Part shown: positions 18,664 to 28,771 of the stretch, piece by piece
Position numbering within the stretch: position 1 is the stretch's first letter
How the letters are laid out: the number at the start of each line of letters is the position of its first letter
Assembly: GCA_023430885.1 (NCBI GenBank)
Contig: JAEYYH010000032.1
Span: forward strand, 1-64,000
Length of the DNA stretch: 64,000 nt
Direction of reading: 5' to 3'
DNA from: Bacillota bacterium
GTDB taxonomy: Bacteria; Bacillota_I; Bacilli_A; RF39; UBA660
Program-made: the position numbers and the translations under genes
Notes under the pieces: model-generated
The model's database searches: none
Told to the model about the DNA's origin: nothing
Seen by the model: only the letters and a program-made list of their open reading frames with translations

Positions 18664-19953
18664 TTATTTTTCTTGAGAAAGTGGTTTTATTGTAAATACT
18701 GTATAATTATCTAAAGATATTCTGGCAAGTACACTCTTAACTTCTTTGATAGTTGTTTTTTTAATACTATCTATTGGATTATAATCAATATACCCTAAGG
18801 CTATTAAATCAGCCATAAGCTTATTATTAGTTCTAAAAACATTATCACTAGTTAAAACAAGATCACTTATACCAGTTCTTTTTCTTCTTTCAAGTTCTTC
18901 TTCTTTAATAGTGAAATCTTTTAATTCTTCCTTAATAAGTTCGATAACTTTTTCAGGATTTTTACTTTCAGCATCTATAATCGCTAATATATGATCATCA
19001 GCTTTTAATCCTGTTATATCAATAGAACCTGCTATTAGACCTTCATTTCTTAATCTTTCATTAAATAATGAAGTTGTGCTTAATTTCAAATCTAAAGCAT
19101 TCATTATATCAGAATAAACCTGATTATATTCAACATCTTTTATATGAGATATTCTTATTTTATAAGTAATCGATGTTTTAGGAATAGTAACATCCATATA
19201 AATGGTTTCTTCTTTTTTTGCTACCATGTCAGGTTCTTTATATTTTTTTAGTTTTATTTTTTTATTAGATGTTAGATTTCTTTTTTCTTCATGTTCAGTT
19301 ATTACTTTTAATACTTCTTTTGGATCAACATTACCTGTTACTACAACAAACATATTTGATGGATGATAAAAAGTATTATAACAATCATACAAATTTTCTT
19401 TTGTAATACTATTAACACTATCAATTGTACCAATAACAGGGTATTTCATTGGATGATCAATAAATGTATTATAAAGAATACCTTCATACATTCTTGAAAA
19501 TGGTTTATCTTGATACATTTTTATTTCTTGAATAATTATTCCTTTTTCCTTTTCGACATTTTCATCAGTAAAATAAGGTTTTTCGACATAATCAAGCAAA
19601 AATTCTAAATTTTCATAAAAACTATTTGGTCCAGAAAATAAATATGTTGTTTTTCTAACGTTGGTATTAGCATTAGCATCACTGCCTCTTTCTGAGAAGA
19701 AGTTAAAAACATCGCTACCATCTTCTTGTTCAAACATTTTGTGCTCTAAAAAATGAGCTATTCCTTTTGGAACACTAACCATTTTAGTACCGTTACTTGG
19801 TACAAAATCATTATGAATACCACCATATCTAGTACTATAAGTTGCATAAGTATTATTAACATTATTAAAAGGTACTATATATACTTCTAAACCATTTTCT
19901 AATTTATCAAAATAAACATTTAAATCTAATCCGTTAAGCTGCTTCTTCTTCAT
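18664..19953 (-). CDS. M16-family zinc metallopeptidase, catalytic partner (YmfH-like)
   Basis: The 429-residue protein carries the inverted zinc motif HFLEH (in GIAHFLEHKMFEQ) with the downstream glutamate region, so it should be an active M16 peptidase. The neighbouring upstream M16 protein lacks this motif. This active/inactive pairing is known for bacterial M16B peptidases and for B. subtilis YmfF/YmfH. The pair overlaps by 20 bp and each gene has its own ribosome site (AAGGAGATAGAC before this ATG). The substrate is unknown; there is no signal peptide, so it acts in the cytoplasm or is exported in an unusual way. Confidence 0.9.
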   Translation of the reverse strand: MKKKQLNGLDLNVYFDKLENGLEVYIVPFNNVNNTYATYSTRYGGIHNDFVPSNGTKMVSVPKGIAHFLEHKMFEQEDGSDVFNFFSERGSDANANTNVRKTTYLFSGPNSFYENLEFLLDYVEKPYFTDENVEKEKGIIIQEIKMYQDKPFSRMYEGILYNTFIDHPMKYPVIGTIDSVNSITKENLYDCYNTFYHPSNMFVVVTGNVDPKEVLKVITEHEEKRNLTSNKKIKLKKYKEPDMVAKKEETIYMDVTIPKTSITYKIRISHIKDVEYNQVYSDIMNALDLKLSTTSLFNERLRNEGLIAGSIDITGLKADDHILAIIDAESKNPEKVIELIKEELKDFTIKEEELERRKRTGISDLVLTSDNVFRTNNKLMADLIALGYIDYNPIDSIKKTTIKEVKSVLARISLDNYTVFTIKPLSQEK

Positions 19954-21211
19954 GTCTATCTCCTTTTAGTAAATATATAGTATCTAAATGAATCTTTTTA
20001 CTTACATTAATAATATCTTCTCTAGTTACTTTTACTATTTCTTTAGTTCTATCTTCAAGCAAACCATAATCTAAATATTCATGAGCTTCATAGATATTTA
20101 TTATACCATTTGTGGAATCCTCTAATTCTTTTAAAGACGCTAAATATGTTGTCTTTGCTTGAATAAGTTCTTCATCAGTAAAGTCTCCCTGAGCCATCTT
20201 TTTAATTTCTTTTTTAACTAGTTTAATTGTTTTGTCAAAATTCTTTTCATCAATACCAGCACTAATATATTGCAAATTTGCAATACCAGAATGTGATGAA
20301 GAAATAGAATAACATAGGCTATTCTTTTCTCTTACTTCTTTGAATAATTTTGAATCAGGTCCACCACCTAATACAGAATTATATAATGCCAAAACATATT
20401 CTCTCTCAAATGGAGTAATATTTTTCAGTTTAGATGCCACTATAAGAATACTTTGATTAATTTCTTTTGAATCTTTTACTACTTGTGGTAATGTTCTAAA
20501 CTTATCTTGCTTTATGAAATGATCTGCTGTTGTTCTCTTTAGAGTATTTATAATAAAATTATCTTTTATTATTTTTTCCATATTATTAAAATCAATATTA
20601 CCCACTATAAATATATCAATTAAGTTTGTTCTAAGAAGATCTTTATAATATGTATATAAATTTTCAGGCGTTATTTTTTCTAAATCTTCCATATAGCCTG
20701 TATTATGAAATTTCAATACTGAATCAGGACACATATTTTCATAAAGTCTAGAAAAAGCATATCTTCCCGGATTATCGTTAAAAGATTCTATATCTTCTTT
20801 TAATATGTTTTTTGCATTATTGAATGTTTGAGTATCAAATTTACCATTTTCAACATTAGGATTAAAAATGAAGTCCAAAAAGAACTGAAAAGATTTTTCA
20901 GTCATTCCACTTTCAGTATACTTCTCATTTAAGAATGTTGTATCTAGTCTTAATAATTGGTAATTACCAGATTGACTAGTGCTAGCGCCTATGTTTATAT
21001 TATATAAATATTCACACTCAATATCTAATAATCTTCTTGTAGTATATTTTTTTGTAGCCTCAAGCAAAATTAAAGAAAGCATATTTCTATATGCAATCTT
21101 TTCTTTTTCAATTGGTTCTTTAAAGTTTATTCTAACTTTAATTTTTTTGAACTTATCGGTTTTCACAAAATGAATATTATAAGCCTGCTCATTTATTTTT
21201 CTGTATTCCAT
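19934..21211 (-). CDS. M16-family peptidase-like protein, non-catalytic partner (YmfF-like)
   Basis: The 425-residue protein has the two-domain M16 fold, with the R/Y-containing substrate-binding region (GGGPDSKLFKEVREKNSLCYSI), but the place of the HxxEH zinc motif reads ECEYLYN after LLDI, so it should not bind zinc. It probably forms a heterodimer with the product of the next gene, which has HFLEH. It follows the adenosine deaminase gene by 14 bp, so the deoD-add-ymfF-ymfH order is one transcription unit. Confidence 0.88.
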   Translation of the reverse strand: MEYRKINEQAYNIHFVKTDKFKKIKVRINFKEPIEKEKIAYRNMLSLILLEATKKYTTRRLLDIECEYLYNINIGASTSQSGNYQLLRLDTTFLNEKYTESGMTEKSFQFFLDFIFNPNVENGKFDTQTFNNAKNILKEDIESFNDNPGRYAFSRLYENMCPDSVLKFHNTGYMEDLEKITPENLYTYYKDLLRTNLIDIFIVGNIDFNNMEKIIKDNFIINTLKRTTADHFIKQDKFRTLPQVVKDSKEINQSILIVASKLKNITPFEREYVLALYNSVLGGGPDSKLFKEVREKNSLCYSISSSHSGIANLQYISAGIDEKNFDKTIKLVKKEIKKMAQGDFTDEELIQAKTTYLASLKELEDSTNGIINIYEAHEYLDYGLLEDRTKEIVKVTREDIINVSKKIHLDTIYLLKGDRHEEEAA

Positions 21212-21225
21212 TTCTTCACCTCGTT

Positions 21226-22194
21226 TTATAATAAACTATTAAATTTATTTAACAATTCTTTCTTTTCTATTTCACTAATAAAAGCATGTTCTATAGCCAT
21301 TTTATTTATTTTAATAAAATCATCTATAGTAAATCCCAGACTATTTTCTAGATGTTGATATTCTTTTCTTAAAGTTGTATTTGACACTGTTCTATTATCT
21401 GTATTAATTGATATCGGGACGTCCATGTCATATAATTTTTTAATAGGATGATTTTTATAACTATCTACTACTCTAGTTTGAATATTACTTGTAGGACATA
21501 CTTCAAGTAATATGTTTTTATTTATTACTTCTTTAATTAAATCTTCTTCGGTAATTATATTAACACCATGGCCAATTCTTGAAGTGCCAAAATCTATGGC
21601 TGACTTAATGCTTTCTCTACCATCAGCTTCTCCAGCATGTATAGTAAATGGTACTTTTTTTTCTTTAGAATATTCAAATAATTCTCTAAAATCCTCTGTT
21701 TTATATATTGCTTCTGCGCCCGCTAAATCTACAGCGCATACACCATTATTTAAATAATGTCTAGCTGTATCAATAACTTTCATATTAGCTTCTAAGCTAT
21801 CATCACGCATCATACAAAGAATTACATTAGTTTTTAAATCCACTCTTCTTAATCCCATAATAACACTTTCAACAACATCATATAAGGATAATCCTTCTAA
21901 TATGTGTTTACTTGGCGCAAACCTAACTTCAGCATATAAAACACCATCATTTTTCATATCAACAGCAAGTTCATATGCCACTCTTTCCAAATTTCTACTT
22001 GTTTGCATAACCATAACAGGTAACTCAAATTTAGTTAAATAAGCATTTAAATCTTCACACTTTTCTTTGGCAATCATCTCATACTTAACTTCATTAATAT
22101 TTCTATCAAGTAACTCTGAAGCAGTCTCTAATCTAACTGAACCATCTAGATGAACATGAAGTTCAATCTTAGGCAATCTAGTATAATCTGTCAT
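21226..22194 (-). CDS. add: Adenosine deaminase
   Basis: It deaminates adenosine (and deoxyadenosine) to inosine in purine salvage. The 322-residue TIM-barrel protein has the zinc and catalytic motifs: ELHVHLDGS, TIHAGEAD, RIGHGVNI, CPTSN and SINTDNRTVSNT. All metal ligands appear present. It overlaps deoD by 4 bp (ATGA), so the deaminase and nucleoside phosphorylase are translationally coupled, giving adenosine to inosine to hypoxanthine in sequence. Confidence 0.95.
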   Translation of the reverse strand: MTDYTRLPKIELHVHLDGSVRLETASELLDRNINEVKYEMIAKEKCEDLNAYLTKFELPVMVMQTSRNLERVAYELAVDMKNDGVLYAEVRFAPSKHILEGLSLYDVVESVIMGLRRVDLKTNVILCMMRDDSLEANMKVIDTARHYLNNGVCAVDLAGAEAIYKTEDFRELFEYSKEKKVPFTIHAGEADGRESIKSAIDFGTSRIGHGVNIITEEDLIKEVINKNILLEVCPTSNIQTRVVDSYKNHPIKKLYDMDVPISINTDNRTVSNTTLRKEYQHLENSLGFTIDDFIKINKMAIEHAFISEIEKKELLNKFNSLL

Positions 22195-22898
22195 AGTTTT
22201 AATGAGCTTTCTAATGCTAGTTCAATCATTTTAGTAAAACTATTTTGTCTCTCTAAAGATGTTGTTTCCTCATTTGTAACTAAATTATTAGAAACTGTAA
22301 GTAAACAAGCTGCCTTTTTGCCTAATACATTGGCGTTGTGAAATAATGCAAATGATTCCATCTCACTAGCTAAACATCCATATTTATTATATATTTCTTT
22401 AAAATTATCATTCTCTTTATAAAATACATCAGAACTATGAATATTAGCTATTGTTATATGTTCATTTAACTCTTCAGCTGTTTCCTTTATGTAAAAGTTC
22501 AAATAATCAGAAGCATACATCATATTATCTTCACATCCATTTTGTGTTTTAGCATATGAAGATTCTGAATAACAGGCATTTACTAAAACTAAATCATATA
22601 AATTTAAATCGGTAGTATATGCGCCACAGCTACCTACCCTAATTATTTTTTCGACATTATAAAATTTAAATAATTCATATGAATATATTCCAATACTTGG
22701 CATTCCCATACCAGAAGCCATTACTGTTACTGTCTTATCTTTATACTGACCAGTAAAAGCAAGTATTCCTCTTATATTATTAACTAATTTATAATTTTCT
22801 AAATATGTTTCTGCAATGAACTTAGCACGTAATGGATCGCCTGGCATAATTACTATTTTAGCTATTTCATCTTCTTTTGCTTCAATATGTGGTGTCAT
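22191..22898 (-). CDS. deoD: Purine nucleoside phosphorylase, DeoD type
   Basis: DeoD phosphorolyses purine nucleosides to the base and ribose 1-phosphate. The 235-residue protein has the family start MTPHIEAK, the phosphate-binding MPGDPLRAKFIAE, GMGMPSIGIYSYEL, RVGSCGA, and SEMESFALF for nucleoside binding. Length is normal. RBS is AAAGGAG. It is the second gene of a short operon that begins with the YcxB-like gene 20 bp upstream and continues into add. Confidence 0.95.
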   Translation of the reverse strand: MTPHIEAKEDEIAKIVIMPGDPLRAKFIAETYLENYKLVNNIRGILAFTGQYKDKTVTVMASGMGMPSIGIYSYELFKFYNVEKIIRVGSCGAYTTDLNLYDLVLVNACYSESSYAKTQNGCEDNMMYASDYLNFYIKETAEELNEHITIANIHSSDVFYKENDNFKEIYNKYGCLASEMESFALFHNANVLGKKAACLLTVSNNLVTNEETTSLERQNSFTKMIELALESSLKL

Positions 22899-22918
22899 AA
22901 TTATTTCTCCTTTTTATT

Positions 22919-23428
22919 TTATGCATTTTTTTGTTTTTTATTTTGTTTTGGTAAATTTTTTTTAATAAAGTCTACTGCTTTATCAAAGTCTTCAGTTTTT
23001 TCAAATAATTGTTTATTAAATATAACTATCATTTTACTAGTTAACACTTCATAACTATTTTGAGTTTCATTTGTTTTAATAATATCTTTTAGCAGTATTG
23101 ATATTTCTGAATCATCTAATTTTTCAGTAAATTTTTCGGCAGTTAAAGTACAGTTATAAACACCGTATTTTACTCCTAAACTCTTTTCGTTCATTTTCAC
23201 AAGTAATTTTGAAGTTAGTATAGTAACTAATTCAACTGCAATATAAATTATTATTACTGCAATTAAATAGAAACATAACATTAGTAAAAAATTATCTAAT
23301 ATTAAATCTCTAACAAAAAATAGATAGATTATTGAACTTATTAATACATAATAACCATTGTTCTTTGAGTTTGTCTTTCTTACGATTCTTTCATAATTTT
23401 TCTTACTTAAGTTATACTTAAATTTCAT
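22919..23428 (-). CDS. Membrane protein with YcxB-like C-terminal domain
   Basis: The 169-residue protein has two transmembrane helices (about 26-43 and 48-70) after a basic N-terminus, then a beta-rich cytoplasmic domain resembling the YcxB-like C-terminal domain (the GVYNCTLTAEKF and ILLKDIIKTNETQNSYEVL region), ending in a Lys-rich tail. The function of this family is unknown. A -10-like TATAAT lies at 23452-23457. It is the first gene of the run leading to deoD and add. Confidence 0.65.
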   Translation of the reverse strand: MKFKYNLSKKNYERIVRKTNSKNNGYYVLISSIIYLFFVRDLILDNFLLMLCFYLIAVIIIYIAVELVTILTSKLLVKMNEKSLGVKYGVYNCTLTAEKFTEKLDDSEISILLKDIIKTNETQNSYEVLTSKMIVIFNKQLFEKTEDFDKAVDFIKKNLPKQNKKQKNA

Positions 23429-23502
23429 TTTATCATCTTCCTAACATATACATTATAGCAAATTTATCATAAATCATAAACACTTTGTTTAAAGTTAGTT
23501 AA

Positions 23503-23528
23503 TAAAAACCAATCTACTAATAGATTGG
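23503..23528 (-). terminator. Terminator of the short pseudopilin gene
   Basis: A perfect 8-bp stem CCAATCTA/TAGATTGG with a 4-nt loop and TTTTTATT on the minus strand, 40 bp after the pseudopilin stop codon. Confidence 0.8.
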
Positions 23529-23566
23529 CTTAGTAATTATACAAGTTGTTAGAATTTTTTGTTATT

Positions 23567-23947
23567 TTATAGATCTGTTATTGTTAGTTCAGTAGCTGAT
23601 GAAACTTTAGTAGCAGTAAATCTACTACTTGATATAGACACAGTTGAATTACATAAATTATCTAATGAAATTGTTCCAGTTAATGGTAATTCACCTTGAA
23701 TATTCACAGCTGGTGATGCAACGCCATCATCAAATGAATACGATGTAGTTAATGCTTCGCCTTTAATAAGTTGAAGTTGACATGCATCTTCTACAGCTCC
23801 TACTATATTATTAGCACTTGCTTCAAATGTTCCTCTTCTACTTTCTCTAACAATAGTATTAACTACTGGGATAGCAATTAATGCGATTATTGCTAGTATT
23901 AGAATTACAGCTAGTAATTCAATTAATGTAAATCCTTTTCTACTCAT
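23567..23947 (-). CDS. Type IV pilin-like (pseudopilin) protein, short form
   Basis: The N-terminus KGFTLIELLAVILILAII is a canonical prepilin peptidase signal: cleavage before Phe, glutamate at mature position 5, then a long hydrophobic helix. The 126-residue protein has a small extracellular domain with two cysteines (CQLQL and LCNST) likely to form a disulfide. The same domain, clearly related, makes up the first 130 residues of the larger pseudopilin at 38722-40431. No pilus ATPase, platform protein or prepilin peptidase is in this window, so the assembly machinery is elsewhere. It has its own terminator. Confidence 0.88.
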   Translation of the reverse strand: MSRKGFTLIELLAVILILAIIALIAIPVVNTIVRESRRGTFEASANNIVGAVEDACQLQLIKGEALTTSYSFDDGVASPAVNIQGELPLTGTISLDNLCNSTVSISSSRFTATKVSSATELTITDL

Positions 23948-24045
23948 TTCTAAACTCCTTCTATTTTATTAATTTTATTTTATCACGGATTCTATTTAAT
24001 TTTCAAGATATTTAAAAAAATTGTCGGTTTTTGTTTACATATAAA

Positions 24046-24078
24046 AATAAGAAATAAAATTTCATTTTATTTCTTATT
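24046..24078 (-). terminator. Terminator of the GLUG pseudopilin gene
   Basis: A perfect 15-bp AT-rich inverted repeat (24046-24060 with 24064-24078) with a 3-nt loop and a T-rich tail on the minus strand. Confidence 0.7.
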
Positions 24079-24084
24079 CTATAT

Positions 24085-25602
24085 TTAATTATTAAGTGCT
24101 CTTAAAAAAGGATAACCATTATTTATAGTTGGGCTTATATTCCATATGTTTGTAAAATCCCAACCTATATAACTGTTTTTATTTTTAGCTTGAGTAGTTG
24201 TTAACCCTGCACCTAAATCAAAACTTTGATAAGGAATACCGGAACTTTCCATATCCCAATAAGAATTTGTTATTGTCGCACTATAATACCATCCAACAAG
24301 TCCTTCTTTAGCACCTGATGTATTTTGAATTACTTGACCAGTACTATAGCAATTTTCGACAGTTGCCATCCAAACGTAACCAGCAAAACCACCTATGTGG
24401 CCGTAACTACTAGAGTTTATTACTGTTACATTAGCATACGAATTCCTTATAGTTTTATTGTTTCTTCCAACAAAGCCTCCGGTCATCATTGATGTTCCGC
24501 CTACATAAATATTTTCAACTTTACCTGTAGCATAAGACTCAGATATTGCCCCTTCGTTCTGCCCAATAAATCCTCCAACATATTCATTAGAACCCTTTAC
24601 ATCGGCATTTATGACATATGATTTACTTATTTTACCAGATGATTCACCAATAAGTCCTCCTGTGTGGGCTGCTCCTCTAACAACTGGATTAATAATAGAA
24701 CAGTTTTCTATTACTCCAGCACTACTTGTGTGTCTGCCCATTATTGTTCCTGTAATCCAATCTCCAGTTACATTTGCATTTTCCAATACTATATTTTTGA
24801 AATCACCAGAGCCGGCAGTAAATAATCCTACACTATCACCAGTAGGTCTATTTATATATAAATTTTTTATACGAAAGTTGTTACCATTAAAATCACCAGA
24901 AAATTGATTTGATGATGTAATCCCACCAGTATCTAGAAAATTGCCTATTGGTTTCCAACCGGCACCAGTAGTCCAAAGAGCTTTATTTGCAGCAGAATTC
25001 AAATAACTTGCATTATCATTGAAATCTAAATTTCTCATTAATTCATAATTTGATGAACGCGTAGTTGAATTAGATTCAATATATTTAAGTTGTTCTAAGT
25101 ACCATATATCTAGATAACTATCGCCATCAGAATCTTTAAGATTATTTGCTACTTCTCCAGCTGGAGGCATAGGTGAAAAAAATCCATCCAAATTACAATC
25201 TTCTTTTGTTTTTGTCGTCAAAATTACACTATCGTCACCAAAAATTTTTTCAGCACAATATGTCCCATCATGAATGGCAATAGCTATTTCACCATCATTA
25301 CGAATTATAACATAACCATAATCGGGATTCTTTCCAGAATAATCTAGTTTATTTAATGACGGTTCAAATACCTGCACTCCATTTACATAATTATAAGCCA
25401 TACTATCTTTTGTTCCATCTAATGCATCTTTCGTATACCTTACTACTGCCGCATCAATTATAGTATGCGCTGTAACTTCAAATGCACCTTTTTTTGCTTG
25501 GGCTGTTATTTTTGAAACTGTTGGTATAGCTATTAAAACTATTACTCCTAATATTAAAATTACTGCTAAAAGTTCGATTAATGTAAAACCGGCTTTTTTC
25601 AT
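24085..25602 (-). CDS. Pseudopilin with C-terminal GLUG-repeat domain
   Basis: The 505-residue protein starts with a class III prepilin signal (KAGFTLIELLAVILILGVI). A pilin-like head is followed by an acidic, calcium-binding-like loop DSDGDSYLD at about residue 160, and then GLUG repeats (GLIGESSGKISKSY, GGFIGQNEGAISESYATGKV, GGFVGRNNKTIRNSYANV, GGFAGYVWMATVENCYSTGQ), which fold into a beta-helix found in bacterial adhesins. It should be held on a pilus or pseudopilus tip. GLUG repeats also occur in the large surface protein at the right edge of the window. Start is ATG after AGGAGAGGA. Confidence 0.88.
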   Translation of the reverse strand: MKKAGFTLIELLAVILILGVIVLIAIPTVSKITAQAKKGAFEVTAHTIIDAAVVRYTKDALDGTKDSMAYNYVNGVQVFEPSLNKLDYSGKNPDYGYVIIRNDGEIAIAIHDGTYCAEKIFGDDSVILTTKTKEDCNLDGFFSPMPPAGEVANNLKDSDGDSYLDIWYLEQLKYIESNSTTRSSNYELMRNLDFNDNASYLNSAANKALWTTGAGWKPIGNFLDTGGITSSNQFSGDFNGNNFRIKNLYINRPTGDSVGLFTAGSGDFKNIVLENANVTGDWITGTIMGRHTSSAGVIENCSIINPVVRGAAHTGGLIGESSGKISKSYVINADVKGSNEYVGGFIGQNEGAISESYATGKVENIYVGGTSMMTGGFVGRNNKTIRNSYANVTVINSSSYGHIGGFAGYVWMATVENCYSTGQVIQNTSGAKEGLVGWYYSATITNSYWDMESSGIPYQSFDLGAGLTTTQAKNKNSYIGWDFTNIWNISPTINNGYPFLRALNN

Positions 25603-25746
25603 ATTCCTCTCCTAACATTCAGGTTCAACAATATACTACTTATTTTTCACATTGTAACATTCTATTTATTTAAAGTCAAATTCTATAAATCAGTATGCAA
25701 TTACTATTTAAATCTATAAAATTAATTCTATTTAATAACAGTATAT

Positions 25747-25780
25747 AAAAAAACATTTTGACTTTATAAATCAAAATGTT
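25747..25780 (-). terminator. Terminator of uvrA
   Basis: A perfect 10-bp stem AACATTTTGA/TCAAAATGTT with a 9-nt loop, followed on the minus strand by seven T. The rest of the 25603-25788 gap is AT-rich upstream sequence of the pseudopilin gene. Confidence 0.8.
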
Positions 25781-25788
25781 TTTGCTTT

Positions 25789-28599
25789 TTATAATAATGG
25801 TTTTAAGAATTTTCCCGTATAGCTTTCATCAATTTTTATTATATCTTCTGGAGTACCTGTTGCAATAATAGTTCCACCACCATCGCCACCTTCTGGACCC
25901 AAATCAATAATATAATCAGCAACTTTAATAACATCTAAGTTATGTTCAATAACAACAACTGTATCGCCATTATCAACTATTCTTTGTAATATTACTAACA
26001 ATTTCTTAATATCATCAGTATGTAAACCAGTTGTTGGCTCATCTAATATAAATAAACTCTTACCAGTTGGTTTCTTTTGTAACTCTTTGGCAAGCTTGAC
26101 TCTTGCTGCTTCACCACCTGAAAGTGTTGGAGCACTTTGACCTAATTTAACATAAGAAAGTCCAACATCTAAAAGCATTTGTAGTTTTGTCTTAACTTTT
26201 GGCACATTTTCAAAAAATTCTAATGCTTCATCAACACGCATTTCTAAAACATCATATATGTTTTTGTCTTTATATTTAATTTGAAGTGTTTCAGTGTTAT
26301 ATCTTGTACCTCCACATACATCACAAGGAACATATACATCTGGTAGAAAGTGCATTTCTATTCTCTTTACGCCATCGCCCCAACAAGCTTCACAACGACC
26401 ACCTTTAACATTAAATGAAAATCTTCCTTTATCGTAACCACGAATTTTTGCTTCTTTTGTTTGTGTAAACACATCTCTTATATCATCAAATACACCTACA
26501 TAAGTTGCAGGATTACTTCTCGGAGTTCTTCCAATTGGTGATTGTGATATATCAACAACTTTATCAATATTATCTAAGCCTTTTATTGACTTAAACTTAC
26601 CCGGTTTCTCTTTAGTTCTATATAAATTAGCGGCTACAGCCTTGTATAAAATTTCATTTATCAAACTACTCTTTCCAGAACCAGAAACACCAGTTACACA
26701 AGTAAATGTTCCAAGAGGAAATTTTGCATCAATATTTTTTAAATTATTTTCTGTAGCACCTTTAATTTCAATAAATTTTTTATTTCCTTTTCGTCTAGTT
26801 TCTGGCACTTCTATCTTAAGTGCACCTGTCAAATATTTACCAGTTAAACTATTAGGATTCTTCATTACTTCTTCTGGAGTACCTTCTGCTACAACTTGCC
26901 CACCATGTAATCCAGCTCCTGGACCAATATCCACTAAATAATCAGCCGCTAACATTGTATCAGTGTCATGTTCGACAACTACTAATGTATTTCCTATATC
27001 GCGCATTTCAATTAGAGAATTAATTAATCTTTGATTGTCTCTTTGATGTAGACCAATACTCGGTTCATCAAGGACATATAAAACACCAGTTAATCTTGAT
27101 CCAATTTGTGTTGCAAGTCTAATTCTTTGTGCCTCGCCACCACTTAAAGTACCAGCAGTTCTTGCAAGCGTTAAATACTCAAGGCCAACATTTATCAAAA
27201 AGTTTAATCTTGATTCTATTTCTTTTATAATTAGTTTTGCTATTTCAGCTTGCTCTTTTGTAAGTTCTAGATTATTTATAAATTTATATAAATCTCTAAT
27301 ACTTAAAAGAGTTACCTCATATATATTTTTACTATTTATTTTAACAGAAAGAACAGAATCAGCCAGTCTTGCTCCATTACAAGTTTGACATGGAAGTTCA
27401 GTCATATACTGTTCAATCCAATCTCTTATCCAGCCACTTTTAGTCTCTATATATCTTCTTTCTAGATTTGTTATTATACCTTCATAAAAATCTCTAGATG
27501 TTCTTGTATTACCATTTTTAGCTACATAATTAAACTCAAGAACATCAGGTGTGCCATATAATAATATATCTAGTTTTTCTCTACTTATTTTTTTAATTGG
27601 GCTATCCATATTAATATTATAACGTTTACATACAGTATCAATTTGAGTATATATGATATTGGTTGTGTCATTTAAATTTATAGCAACTATACCACCATCA
27701 TTAATACTCTTATCTCTATCTGGTATTACTAGATCCTCATCTATCTTCATTTTAATTCCTAAACCTTTACAGTCTGGGCATGCTCCATATGGGGCATTAA
27801 ATGAAAACATTCTAGGTTCTAATTCTGGTAAACTAAAATCACAATCTGGACAAGCGTATTTTTCACTCATTATAATAAGGTCTTTTCCTATTACATCAAT
27901 AACAACTTTACCATTTGAAAGCTTGCTAGCTATCTCAATTGCCTCATAAAGTCTACTTCTTATATCAGCTTTAATTATTAATCTATCAACAATAGCTTCA
28001 ATATTATGTTTTTTATTTTTTTCAAGAATAATTTCTTCACTTAAGTCATAATCTTCGCCATCAATTCTAACTCTTGCATAACCATCTTTTCTAAGATCAT
28101 CAAGAACATCTTTTTGTGTACCTTTTTCGCCATATACAATTGGACTAAGTACTCTTATTTTAGTTCCCTCTTCTAAAGATAATATTTGGTTAGTCATTTC
28201 TTCTACACTTTGGCTAGATATAGGTCTATGATGGGTTGGACAATAAGGTATACCTATTCTAGCATATAGTAGTCTTAAGTAATCATATATTTCTGTTACA
28301 GTTCCTACAGTACTTCTAGGATTTTTATTAGTAGTCTTTTGATCAATACTTATAGCTGGTGATAATCCTTCAATAGAATCAACATCAGGCTTTTCCGAAC
28401 CACCTAAAAACTGTCTAGCATAAGCACTTAGACTTTCAACATATCTTCTTTGCCCCTCTGCATATATTGTATCAAAAGCAAGAGAAGATTTTCCTGAACC
28501 TGATACACCTGTCATAACAATCAATTTATTTTTTGGTAACGTTATGTTAATATTTTTTAAATTATTTTCACGTGCACCTTTAATTATTATATTTTCCAT
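25789..28599 (-). CDS. uvrA: Excinuclease ABC subunit A
   Basis: UvrA finds DNA lesions and loads UvrB in nucleotide excision repair. The 936-residue protein has two ABC ATPase halves: Walker A GVSGSGKSSLAFDT and GVSGSGKSSLINE, signatures LSGGEAQRIRLA and LSGGEAARVKLA, Walker B LYVLDEPSIGLH and LFILDEPTTGLH, plus zinc-binding cysteine pairs (CPDC...CPDC; CEAC...CDVC). Length is normal. uvrB, often its neighbour in Firmicutes, is not here. The promoter region holds a LexA-type box at 28697-28710. It has its own terminator, so it is monocistronic. Confidence 0.98.
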   Translation of the reverse strand: MENIIIKGARENNLKNINITLPKNKLIVMTGVSGSGKSSLAFDTIYAEGQRRYVESLSAYARQFLGGSEKPDVDSIEGLSPAISIDQKTTNKNPRSTVGTVTEIYDYLRLLYARIGIPYCPTHHRPISSQSVEEMTNQILSLEEGTKIRVLSPIVYGEKGTQKDVLDDLRKDGYARVRIDGEDYDLSEEIILEKNKKHNIEAIVDRLIIKADIRSRLYEAIEIASKLSNGKVVIDVIGKDLIIMSEKYACPDCDFSLPELEPRMFSFNAPYGACPDCKGLGIKMKIDEDLVIPDRDKSINDGGIVAINLNDTTNIIYTQIDTVCKRYNINMDSPIKKISREKLDILLYGTPDVLEFNYVAKNGNTRTSRDFYEGIITNLERRYIETKSGWIRDWIEQYMTELPCQTCNGARLADSVLSVKINSKNIYEVTLLSIRDLYKFINNLELTKEQAEIAKLIIKEIESRLNFLINVGLEYLTLARTAGTLSGGEAQRIRLATQIGSRLTGVLYVLDEPSIGLHQRDNQRLINSLIEMRDIGNTLVVVEHDTDTMLAADYLVDIGPGAGLHGGQVVAEGTPEEVMKNPNSLTGKYLTGALKIEVPETRRKGNKKFIEIKGATENNLKNIDAKFPLGTFTCVTGVSGSGKSSLINEILYKAVAANLYRTKEKPGKFKSIKGLDNIDKVVDISQSPIGRTPRSNPATYVGVFDDIRDVFTQTKEAKIRGYDKGRFSFNVKGGRCEACWGDGVKRIEMHFLPDVYVPCDVCGGTRYNTETLQIKYKDKNIYDVLEMRVDEALEFFENVPKVKTKLQMLLDVGLSYVKLGQSAPTLSGGEAARVKLAKELQKKPTGKSLFILDEPTTGLHTDDIKKLLVILQRIVDNGDTVVVIEHNLDVIKVADYIIDLGPEGGDGGGTIIATGTPEDIIKIDESYTGKFLKPLL

Positions 28600-28696
28600 G
28601 AGCCACCTCTTAATTTCATAATTTTAATTAAAAACATCAGTAGTTATTATACCACGATTTTGTCTTTTTACTAACAAACATTCACATTATATCAAA

Positions 28697-28710
28697 CGAA
28701 CAAATGTTTG
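28697..28710 (-). promoter_or_regulatory. LexA (SOS) box upstream of uvrA
   Basis: The plus strand reads CGAACAAATGTTTG, a near-palindrome that fits the Gram-positive LexA consensus (CGAAC, four bases, GTTYG). It lies just upstream of a TATAAT -10 box (28686-28691, minus strand), in the -35/spacer region, as at recG. The uvrA start is about 90 bp downstream. Confidence 0.75.
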
Positions 28711-28771
28711 TACAGTGTTTTTTGAAAAAATTAAGCAGAATTTTGATGATTTCTAAAATTATTATTATAAA

